Positions 52,091 through 64,000 of a stretch of 64,000 nt of DNA are shown here, in pieces. The stretch lies in assembly GCF_947507565.1 (NCBI RefSeq), contig NC_089190.1:1674001-1738000 (forward strand), given 5' to 3'. Position 1 is the first letter of the stretch, and each line of letters starts with the position of its first letter. The notes under the pieces were generated by a model that worked only from the letters and a program-made list of their open reading frames with translations, was not told the DNA's origin and ran no database searches. The translations under genes were made by a program, and so were the position numbers. This DNA is from Oscarella lobularis (lineage: Eukaryota; Porifera; Homoscleromorpha; Homosclerophorida; Oscarellidae).

Positions 52091-55000
52091 ATGACGTTCC
52101 AAGACAAAGCTGCGCAGAACCCGCGCGTAAAATGGCGAAAACAGGTCGTCGAGAGAACGAACGGCGACGCGAGCGAGACGACGCCTCTCGAAACGCTCCA
52201 AGTGCGGGTCGAAAAGGCGGAGGGAAGAACGCAGGAACTCGTTCGTCGTCTCGCCGCTCTGGGCTACTCGTCGGAAGCGAAACGCCAAGCCGAATCGACG
52301 AAATCGGCCAAAGGGAACGACGACATCGTGCGAAGCGCGTTGAAACGCGTCGAAAGGACCGAGGAGGCGCTAGAAACGATCAAATCGCGTGTCGATTCGG
52401 TCCAAAAGGAGCAGGAAAGCGCCAAATCGAGATCGAGTCCCAAAGCGAAAAAGGATTTCACAGTCGAATTGCGAATGGCAAAGTCGAGTCAATCGAAACT
52501 GGAAAAGCAAGTCGAAAAATTGACGTCAGCACTGGACGTTGTCACCAGTAATAAGATGGCTCTGTTGACCCAGCTGGAAAACGTGAAAGGAGGAAAGCAG
52601 AGAGCAATCAACAAGGTAACAGAGGTGAGATACAGTAGTACAACACTCTGTTCACCTCAGGACACCTCACGCACCACCAGCTCTATATACTAGACTAGAT
52701 AATGATGGCCTTTCGTGAGCCATCATGGGATCCCCGAACACCCCCAGCACATTCTTATTACTCTACTCTAATTTTTGTAAAGCCTTTTGCTTAATTTGCA
52801 TCACACTGCCTAACCATGTGAGTTGGCATGCTTTATTTTCCGCAAAGCCTACAATTTGGCCTCTTATGTAAGCGGGACACAGCTATACCTCTCCTAACCC
52901 TAACGTCTGCCCCTTTGGGTGATCGTGTCACGAGGCCCATTATCAGCTCGCAGTTGGGTTTGCGTGCTGCGAGCACAGCTCGCAGCACAACAAACCCAAC
53001 GTGCTCCTTTACTGCGTTCCCTTCATGAACGTTACTGATAAAGCTCATTGCTATGTGCCCGTTATTTTTAATAGTATTTATCCTCGATAATGTAGCCTGC
53101 ATAATATGCCTACTGTACACGTTCCTGAAAAGTTTTGAACACAATCCGGGTTCCTATCTACTGTGACGTCACCTTTTTATGTACATTTTGTTCAAAATAC
53201 GGGAGAGTATGATAGGCAAGGGCACCCCTTAGAATCATAGATAAGGGCCCAGCTCTCTAATATATTACAGGAGAGTCGGTTTGCCAGTCTCTGTAATTTC
53301 ACTGTAATTTATTACACGAGAGAACAGTTGGCTAGTCTCTGTAATTTCACTGTAATTTATTACAGGAGAGTCGGTTGGCCAGTCTCTGTAATTTCACTGT
53401 AATTTATTACAGGAGAGAACAGTTGGCTAGTGTCTGTAATTTCACTGTAATTTATTACAGGAGAGAACAGTTGGCCAGTCTCTGTAATTTCACTGTAATT
53501 TATTACAGGAGAGTCGGTTGGCCAGTCTCTGTAATTTCACTGTAATTTATTACAGGAGAGTCGGTTGGCCAGTGTCTGTAATTTCACTGTAATTTATTAC
53601 AGGAGAGAACAGTTGGCTAGTCTCTGTAATTTCACTGTAATTTATTACAGGAGAGAACAGTGTGCTAGTCTCCTTAATTTCACTGTAATTTATTACAGGA
53701 GAGTCGGTTGGCCAGTCTCTGTAGTTTCACTGTAATTTATTACAGATCAAAGATAAGGGCGCAGCTCTCTAATCCCTTAGAATCAAAGATAAGGGCCCAG
53801 CTCTCTAATATAGGCAAAGGCATCTTTTTGAATCAAAGTTAAGGGCTTAGCTCTCTAATATAGGCAAAGGCATCCCTTAGAATAAAAGATAATGGCCCAG
53901 CTCTCTAATATAGGCAAAGGCATCCCTTAGAATAATAGGTCCCGAACACTACATAGTATTGAGTTGGCCTCTCTATTTCTAGTTGAAAGAGCAGTTGGAT
54001 AGCGAAATGAAATTGCGTGCCAGTTTGGAAGAGTCGCACAACTGTCTGTTGGAGAAGATTCAGTGCGTCGACGGAGTCGTTGAATTGGCTCGGAGGGACG
54101 TGAAATTGTTGACGCGAGATTCGGAGTCGTTGAGGAGGGAGTTGATCAAGGGAAGAAAGGAGTTGGAGTTGGAGAAAGATAGAAGGAAATCGGCCGAGAT
54201 GCAGACTGAAGAGTATAAGGCTACTATAGGTAGGAGCTATTCAAATATTTTGGATATGAAAGACTATTTTGAGATTTCTTTGCTTAGCTTCTAAGGACGC
54301 TGATTTGGAAAAATTGAGAAAATCCAATGATGTGAGTGCAGTGAGAGGCTTTGGGATTGGAGTTAGTTGAATCATAGGATATTAGCGAGAGAAACTCGGA
54401 GCTTGAGAAAATGGTAAAAAAACTTCAAAGTGGAAAGAAGAAGGACTCTGGACGAATTAGGGAACTCGAAGTCGGTTTAGACGGGTGTGATGATTGGAGT
54501 TATTTGGAAAGTTTCGCTTCTTTTAGGTCGATAATGGTAGGCTGAAAGATGAATTAGATTTTATGCGGAAGGACAGAGAGTCGGTGGAAAAAGGTAGACA
54601 GGAAACCGAAAGACTGTTGGGGGAAAGACAGAGCGAGGAACGGAATGTGCGAGGGGAATTGGAAGACAAGATGCGGAGTTTAGAAATTGAAAGGTGAGCA
54701 ATGAAGTTTTCAGTCTGAGAATGAAAACTGGTGTTGCTAGGGACGACGCGAGAAGAAACGAAGTGCTTCTGAGTGAAGAACTAGCAGAACTGAAGGAAAA
54801 GTTGAGAAACAGTCAATTAGATAAGGTAACGTACATAAGATAGATGACAATTTTTCGTTCATTTTGTTTAAAAGGAGAGTGACTTGGTTCGTCAGTTGAG
54901 GGAAGAGTTACGCGTCACGTTGGACGAAAAGAATCAAGTGATGTCAACGAAGGAGGAGCTTTTGGAAGAAGTAGAATGAATTACATAATCATCAATGATC

Positions 55001-57294
55001 TGCGATAAAGTTATGTCGTAGGTAAATCAAGCTATTGACGATATGGCGAAAGAGCGTGACCAACTCACCTCTCAGCTGAGTCACTTGCAAGTAAGATCCC
55101 AGTGGAAATTCAGAGAGCTCCGTAGTGGTACATTTTTTTTCTGTCTACGTAGAACCAGTTAGACGAGTCAGAAAGTAGAAAGACAAGTCTAGAAGAAGAA
55201 TTGAATAGGTCAAAGGAATTGCAGAGGACGTGGCAGAATCGTTCTGTAAGCAAACCGTTGCGCAGGAAATCTTCTAAGGAAACTAGGCCCATTTTAGCAA
55301 GACAAAGTTGCTCTCGAAGCTCTAAAGGTCGAACTAACAGCCGCAAAACTGGAAAGAGATCATCTGGAGAGCGAGTACCGTAGAGAAAAGACGAGACTCG
55401 AGCAGATTGAAAGGGAACGAAACGAATGCAGAGACAAGGTGATAAGAAAACGTAGAGAAGCGACTACCCGTCTACGTTTTGTTTCTAAGGTTTTTGCTGC
55501 CGAGAAATCTTGCCGAGTTCTCGAGGAGGACAATTGCCGGCTAGCCGATTCGCTTGAGTCTCTGATGTCGTCAAATCACGAACTTCAAGCGGCGATGCTT
55601 AGTCTGAAAGGGGAGCTCGAGCGAAAGGTCGACGCGTTGGCGTCGGCCGACGAAATCAAAGTCGTCTGGGAGACGAGCTTGGAGCGGCTGCAGAACGAGG
55701 TGGGACGGTTGCAGGGGCAGCTGATCGAGGCGGAGAAACGCGTGCCGCGTGAAAGTGCCAAAGCCGCGGAGAGAGTCGCCAAGACGTGGACGGAGAATCG
55801 GCGGCTGAAAGAGGAGGTGGAGAAGACGAGAGAGGAAATGGAGGGGCTGGAAAAGGAGTTGGTCGCAATGAAAAAATTGAGGTTGAGCAGGCGGTGTTCT
55901 TTCTTTTCGAATCAGGAACGTTTTTGTTTTCTAGGGATGAAGAGGAGAGGAGAGCGAGGTTGAATTTCGTTCAAATGGAGGAGGAAATTAAATCGAGGGA
56001 CAGGCAGGGTACGGCTAAATTGAAGGCCGTGTCTCAAGAGAATAAAAAAGTGCGTGGGGTTGGTAAGATTTTTGGTTTTGTTCTAGTGTTCATTTTAGCT
56101 TTCGTCGTCTTTGAGCAATTTGCAACGACAGCACGAGACGAGTTTGATAGTGAAGGCTCAGCTCGAGACCAAGGTTCAAGCGCTTGAGACCGAACTTGCC
56201 AAGCTAAGAAGAGACGTTATGGGACTGAGAGGGCAGCTGACGAATGCGAGGAAGACGGCGCAAAAGACGGAGGAGAAGCGGTACGAGGAGAAGCAGAATT
56301 GGATGCGCAGAGGCGAAGTAAACGACGCGGCGAGACTGAGAAAGGATTTGGAGATTATGGCCGAAGCGCAGCGAAAGGCTGAAAAACTTTTAGAGTTAGT
56401 ATAAGCACTGGAGGCTTTATCTTTGTTAGTTTTCTTTCTAAGGGAACAAGCTAGGGAACTGGAGAGGCTAAGACGATCTAGTGCTATGACTGAAGAACAA
56501 TTGAAGGTGGTTCATTTTATTGTTTTTAGATTATCTTTAAGTTTTGCTCGCTAAGGCTGCTTTGGCTGAAAAGGAAGGGGAAATGAGACGAATTGAGTCC
56601 GTCACACAAGATGCCATGGAGAAGTCATCGCAGGTAAACCCTGCTATATAAATTTCTATATAGTCTTTCTTAGTCCTCCTTCAGGCGTCTTCTCAGTTGC
56701 AAGAGCTTAGAGATTTGTACGAGTCGCAAGTAGTGGAATTGAACGCTGAACTATCTGAAGCAAAGTACAATTGAGACATGTTAGTATGTATTATGTAATC
56801 CCTGGTGCCTTAGAAAATTTCAGGCTGATTTGGAAAAGCGGGGAGCTGCTCAGCAAATAGAATTGCTTACGGCTCGAGAAAAGGCAAAAAGTCAGGCTCG
56901 CCGAGCTCAAGAAGTCGTTAAGGCAAAATGGGAAGATGGGGCCCCCCTCCAATATTTCATCCAAATTGTTTGTGCAGGCTAGTCGATTGATGATAAGCAA
57001 GTTGGCTAGTCAAGCTGAGAGCGAGCAGCAAATGGCCAAAGGATCGCTGGAACGAATTAAATCTCGATTAGAGTTAGAAAAAGAACTGTCGCATAGAACC
57101 GCAAAGAAGTATCAGCACCTCAAGGTAAGACGCAATCTGAGATAATAAGCGCACCTGCACGTATTCTTAAAAGCTTTGAGGGATGTGCGCGTGCTCCTAA
57201 TTAAGCAATTTCGTCTGTGTAGGTGACAAGCGCTTTGCGTTGCGAGGAATTGGCAAGAGAGCTCGCCGAGATGAAAACTCAGAATTCTCACTAG
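52091..57294 (+). CDS. CCDC150: Coiled-coil protein, CCDC150 ortholog
   Basis: Predicted 968 aa, almost entirely coiled coil. Exons: 52091-52624, 53983-54229, 54288-54331, 54378-54470, 54527-54693, 54741-54825, 54875-54970, 55022-55090, 55153-55245, 55298-55438, 55490-55881, 55935-56049, 56099-56394, 56443-56506, 56556-56633, 56685-56759, 56824-56922, 56978-57124, 57223-57294. Start is the ATG at 52091. Resemblance to vertebrate CCDC150 is seen at the N-terminus (ETLQVRVEKAEGRTQELVRR), around QLDSEMKLRASLEESHNCLL and VELARRDVKLLTRD, and in DNCRLADSLESLMSSNHELQ. Function is not established; likely structural, cilium or centrosome related by analogy. The first intron (1358 bp) contains a minisatellite. 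Exons 16 and 17 end best at GC donors (GAA/GCAAAG, AAG/GCAAAA), though GT alternatives exist. Confidence 0.72.
53226..53942. repeat. Array of about 50 bp repeats flanking the minisatellite
   Basis: One unit before (53226-53264) and about four units after (53746-53942) the 47/48-mer array share GATAAGGGCCCAGCTCTCTA and ATATAGGCAAAGGCAT. The two repeat families are nested in CCDC150 intron 1. Confidence 0.85.
53271..53745. repeat. Minisatellite, ten 47/48-bp units
   Basis: Ten tandem units in two alternating forms: GAGAGTCGGTTGGCCAGTCT (47 bp unit) and GAGAGAACAGTTGGCTAGTC (48 bp unit). All share CTGTAATTTCACTG and end with CTGTAATTTATTACAG, a nearly perfect palindrome. Divergence between units is low (single-base changes such as GTGTGCTAGTCTCC). 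Confidence 0.95.
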
Positions 57295-57363
57295 GTACTA
57301 CAATTGCGGAAATTTTATTATAATTATGAAGTCAGTTATTTATCTTGTACGGGACTCTCAACT

Positions 57364-60091
57364 ATGTCTGGTCTGCCGTTGGCTGGTCTAACGTCGGGCT
57401 CCTCGGCTAGTCTCGATACGAGTCTTTTTTCGTGTCCGGTATGTGCTAACGCGTTTACAGAGCCGAAGCTCCTCGCCTGCCTGCACTCCGTCTGCACGCA
57501 ATGCGTCACCCAGAAAGGGGAGGAGCCGTTCAAGTGCCCCATGTGCTGGTGAGTAATTTTGAGATTTCGGCCCCGAAATTCTGCACGTTTGTCTGTCTCA
57601 GCGACATTTACGCGGACAGCGAATCAGATTCGTTTCAAGCGCAGGACGATCGGCTATTGGATCGTTTGAAAACCGCAATGACTCCGCCCCTCGCCGAATG
57701 CGTCAACTGTGACGCAAAAATTGCGCGAGTCGAGGCGATTTTCTGTCACACGTGTGACCAAGTGCTTTGCGAATCGTGCCGAAAGTTGGTGCACGCTTCG
57801 AAAATGTTTGCATCGCACAAAATCGGGCCAATAACGCGCGAAACGGAGAACGAACGTATTTGCAGTGAGTTCCTCTCGAAAACGAGGTCAAGTTCTTATG
57901 CAATTGTTTAGAAATGCACGAGAAACCATTAATTATGTTTCTGGCCGAATCGAGTCGACTCCTATGCGTCAAATGCTTCAACGAGCTCGAATCGTAAGCA
58001 CAATTCCAACACGTGTTCCATCACGTGATGACCATCTTTTCCCAACAGCGAAAACAAGGCGCTCTGCATCGATCTCGACGTCGCATACGAAGTCAAGCGC
58101 TCCGAATTGAACGAAAAAGTCGTCGCGTGTCAATCGCTAGCAAAAGCGGTAGCGGAGGGCGTCGAAAAAGCGCGAAATCTTCTCGAAGACGCACGTGCGT
58201 CGGCAACACGCGAAAAAGGCGACGTCGAAGCGTTGCACGCGTCTCTATTGGTATTCGCTAGTTGTATTGAGCACGAAGAAGGCTCATTTTCACGTCTAGG
58301 ATACGTTAGCTAGTAAAAGGGCGTCTCTTTTCGAGGAAATCGAACGGTGCGTCGAAACTGGATTTTCGGGTCCCTTCTTCTTTTTAGGATTTTTTTCTGT
58401 TGCAGTCTGAAGGCAAAGTCTCAACAGAATCTCTCGAGGCATCTACAGGATTTACAAGCGTTTCTGCCGACTATTGAGGTAGGATTTTAATTAAATTATT
58501 AAATTATTAAGTGGTGATTTAATGAGAAATTTTCTCAGTTTAATTTAGCGCTATGCGAGAAGGCTAGTCAAGAATTCGATAAGTATTCGTTTTTAGAACT
58601 ATTTGATGTGAGTTTCTGTCACCCAGTTGATTCTTTGGTTGAACGCTTTTTTTTTTCTAGAGTGCCACCGAACGACTTTCTCGTCTAGTAAATTGGCCCC
58701 ATCACGTGCCGGATGAAAAAGAAAGTCAAATTGTTGTGAACATGAGAGACGAATATGCTTGGTACTCCCTAAATCAAAACACGTCAAATTTCATATAGGC
58801 GAATCCTTCTTCCAGCTGTCTTCACCCGCTCTTGGAAGAAGAATTCTCGCTCTGCCTTCCCTCCTTCAGCACGTTCACAACATTCTCCTTCAGTCCTCCT
58901 ACAAGGTAAGAAGTCGCAACTGGGTATGAAACTATTTCCCTGCATCTGTCATGGCACGGACTCAAAGCTGGCTTTTGTGCATCGGCTGGGAGTCAGACTT
59001 ACTGATGCTACATAGAATTTTTGCGCACCATAGTCAAGGAGGAATCCTATCCTATTTGATTAATAATCGCAAGTACATTTTTTAGAAACTACGGAGAGGA
59101 GAAGCAACTCTCGTCGTCCAATGGCGCTCCCGGGTCGACGGGAAAGCGTTTGAGCTTCAGCGCAGGCGCTGTCGCCAATGGAAATAGTCCCTTTGCGGAA
59201 CACTGCAAGACGTTTAATCCGAGACTAAAGGTAAGGGATACAGACTCTAATTATCACACCTCGTGTATGTCGTTCTCTGTAGAAACTTCAAACGAAGATA
59301 ACGTCTCTAAAAGAAGAAGTGCAGGACGTCCACCGAGATTTGACGAAGCGAAAATGTCATCCAACCAAAAACGACGTAAGAAATTCCATCGTATAACAAA
59401 CTTGTTTGTATATGTACACCACGCCAGGTTACCGACATCGTAGCTAAGTGCAAGAGCATAGACGTGGCCCTTGCGTCGCAGAAAGAAGTTCTGGAGAAGA
59501 GACGAAATTCTTTCGAAAGGGCGTGGAACGATACTCTGAGTCGCGTCGCTCTGGAACAGGAAATCTACCAAGGTAAGGCTTTAGGGATGCTGGGAGGTCT
59601 AATTAGTTATATATAACGCGTTCCCTTAGCTCAAGTGCACGAGGTCAATAAATTGCAGCAGGATAATCTTCGTCTTGCTACAATCACTGAATCAATACAA
59701 CCCTTCTTGAAGTCTCTTGTAGCTGCGTCTGAGCGAAATGATCCGAGGTAAGAAGAGAAAGCCAAGGTCCTTGGAGAGGGAGAGTCGATTTGGGGTTTTT
59801 AGATTGAATCAGGCTGCCGTCACTCGGGCGCAGGAGAGACAGCTCAAGTCTCTCTTTCATCAAATAGATGAAATTCATCCTAACACAAAGCAAAGGCAAT
59901 ACACGTCCTCCTTTGATAATATTATTAATAATCTCTTGTGAAGGATTCGAGCCATAGAGGGTATCAAGCGAAAACCGGACGCAAAATCGGCTACGAAATC
60001 GGCTGACTCATTCGATGGCATTGCAAAAGCGAGGGGACTCCTTAAAACGGCTCACGGTCAAAGAAGCAAAGCCGACCCGAAACAAAGCTAA
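57364..60091 (+). CDS. RNF207: RING/B-box protein, RNF207 ortholog
   Basis: Predicted 617 aa probable E3 ubiquitin ligase. Exons: 57364-57548, 57602-57864, 57912-57993, 58049-58250, 58300-58346, 58406-58478, 58539-58607, 58661-58761, 58816-58905, 59086-59230, 59283-59375, 59428-59572, 59630-59747, 59803-59895, 59944-60091. An N-terminal C3HC4 RING (SCPVCANAF, CLHSVCTQC, KCPMC) is followed by a B-box-like zinc region (CVNCDAKI, FCHTCDQVLCESCRKLVH, MFASHKI) and LLCVKCFNELESENKALCIDL. Coiled coil comes next, then the RNF207-specific C-terminal part: NSPFAEHC, SLKEEVQDVHRDLTK, ERAWNDTLSRVALEQEIYQ and LATITESIQPF. In vertebrates RNF207 modulates cardiac hERG channels; in a sponge the role must be different. 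Intron 14 appears to use a GC donor (AAG/GCAATA). It ends 177 bp from the convergent ALDH4A1 stop codon. Confidence 0.88.
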
Positions 60092-60267
60092 GTAAGATAG
60101 ATACAGTAGATACATTGAATGACGTGATGGGATGGATAGCCGGTCTATCTTGATTCCCAACGGATAATGATTCTAACGTACTGTATACACGGCAAATTGA
60201 CTAGACAGACAGCATTCAGCTAGGAGTTCACCACCACCACAACAACATAAATTGATAGACGTTCAGT

Positions 60268-63100
<2,833 letters not shown>

Positions 63101-63265
63101 GACGGTGGATGCTGGAAAGGAGCAATCACGTGGATAGCGTCGCGCACGTTATAAAATTCGCTTCTTTGTCAAATCCTACAAGTCACGCCCAATATAGTAA
63201 ACCCCATCTAATGTAAAAGTGGATTTTTGCTGCAGTAAAGAATTCTGTAGAAGTGTAACAACGCC

Positions 63266-63277
63266 CACGTGACGTCA
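63266..63277. promoter_or_regulatory. Overlapping E-box and CRE between divergent genes
   Basis: CACGTGACGTCA joins CACGTG (63266-63271) and TGACGTCA (63270-63277). It lies in the 221 bp between the ALDH4A1 start (63100, -) and the membrane-protein start (63322, +). Confidence 0.5.
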
Positions 63278-63321
63278 TAATCAAACATCCCGTACGTGGG
63301 CTGATAAAGAGACGACGAGCG

Positions 63322-64000
63322 ATGGCGTCGACTCGCACCCGCTGCTGCTGCCTTGGTTTCCTCGTCACGACGACGATATTTTTGATTATCAGCACCTCTA
63401 TACTCGCGGGCGGCGTCTTGAATCGCATACGCGGCGGCTATTTGAACGTGAGCGACGATTTGCCAGCGTACAATACGACGGCTGGCTATTGGCAAGCGCA
63501 CGTCGTCACGCGTCTCGTCTTCGCGGTACCAGTAGGCCTAATGACGGTGAGTCGACGCGCTATCTAAGCTCGAAACGCGATCGCGTCCTTTTGCAGCGGT
63601 TTGGTTGCCTACTTCCTAGCAATTTGTGCGCATAGAGGGAGAGATTAGGCTTATAAGGCGACGCGATTAGTCTAGAGCCCCATTGAGCCTTTACTTCAGA
63701 GAAGAGGCGGAAGTACGGGGCTCCGGGGTTGGCGACGTTTTGACTCGAATGCGGTTTTTGACGTCACTCCCGCGCAATAGGGCTTGGTCGGTTGGCACGC
63801 AAAAGGCGGCCTCGTAACCGGAATCACGACCTGGTTCTCGCTCTACATCGGCTGGGGCTGCTACATGAACCTGGGCGAAGATGCGAACGGCTACCTGAGG
63901 TAAAAAGCGACCGCGCGTGGGATTGTTATGGGAACCAACGATTGCTAATACTGTCTTATTCGATTAGTCGGTCCGGCGTTTTTGACTGGATACTAGGCCG
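63322..64000 (+). CDS. Multi-pass membrane protein, 5' part only
   Basis: Family not recognised. Exons visible: 63322-63546, 63781-63899, 63968 to beyond the window edge. Residues 9-31 form a strong membrane segment (CLGFLVTTTIFLIISTSILA). An extracellular-looking loop with two N-glycosylation sequons (NVS, NTT) follows, then a second hydrophobic segment (VVTRLVFAVPVGLMT). Exon 2 carries GGLVTGITTWFSLYIGWGCYM. The spacing would suit a four-helix, tetraspan-like protein. It shares a divergent promoter with ALDH4A1. Confidence 0.6.

Noticed and set aside
53271-53745. Possible CRISPR-like array
   Set aside because: Units are directly adjacent with no unique spacers, and the locus is an intron of a eukaryotic gene; it is a minisatellite.
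52625-53982. Extra coding exon in the first CCDC150 intron
   Set aside because: No ORF with coiled-coil character; the space is filled by repeats and AT-rich sequence, and the flanking exons join in phase 0 with matching CCDC150 sequence.

Overview
The window is eukaryotic and intron-dense. Most introns are about 45-120 bp, coding exons are often under 150 bp, and intergenic spacers are mostly a few hundred bp or less. The gene content is animal: large cadherins, a fibrinogen-domain protein, PLEKHG5-type RhoGEF, RNF207, PEX14, DDOST, LRRC71, LRRC34, CCDC150. The giant cadherin at the left edge carries a cohesin/TMEM132-like segment like that of the coherins, a family described from choanoflagellates and the homoscleromorph sponge Oscarella. 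With the very compact introns this suggests a homoscleromorph-like sponge. That is an inference; no ribosomal or mitochondrial marker is present.

Layout. 1-11.6 kb (-): 5' part of a giant cadherin gene (LamG-like, usherin-type laminin N-terminal domain, 24 cadherin repeats, cohesin/TMEM132-like region), running off the left edge. 11.8-12.2 kb (-): small death-domain protein. 12.9-22.6 kb (+): a second giant cadherin with nine C1q-like domains, one Ig domain, about 15 cadherin repeats, a membrane segment and an NPxY-rich tail. 23.0-25.6 kb (+): LRRC71. 25.6-27.6 kb: gene-poor, with one poorly understood spliced-transcript candidate. 27.7-29.2 kb (-): ficolin-like fibrinogen-domain protein. 29.5-31.4 kb (-): DDOST, divergent from DHX33 (31.5-34.5 kb, +). 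Then on + come MTHFR (34.7-37.4), PEX14 (37.5-38.9), a PLEKHG5/6-type RhoGEF (39.7-45.0) and P5CS/ALDH18A1 (45.9-49.0). LRRC34 (49.1-50.7, -) is divergent from a short LRR protein (50.8-51.9, +). CCDC150 (52.1-57.3, +) and RNF207 (57.4-60.1, +) follow. ALDH4A1 (60.3-63.1, -) is divergent from a multi-pass membrane protein that is cut by the right edge.

Gene models were built by hand from splice signals, reading phase and similarity to remembered protein families. For the complete models the summed exon lengths were checked to be divisible by three (for example DHX33 643 aa, MTHFR 651 aa, DDOST 424 aa, LRRC71 491 aa, RNF207 617 aa, C1q-cadherin 3115 aa).

How the genes relate: these are independent transcription units, not an operon. 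Some themes recur. Two giant adhesion receptors lie head to head around a death-domain gene. P5CS makes glutamate semialdehyde/P5C for proline synthesis and ALDH4A1 oxidises P5C back to glutamate. LRRC71, LRRC34 and CCDC150 have vertebrate relatives linked to cilia or testis. Several gene pairs share bidirectional promoters. A notable number of introns appear to use GC instead of GT donors.
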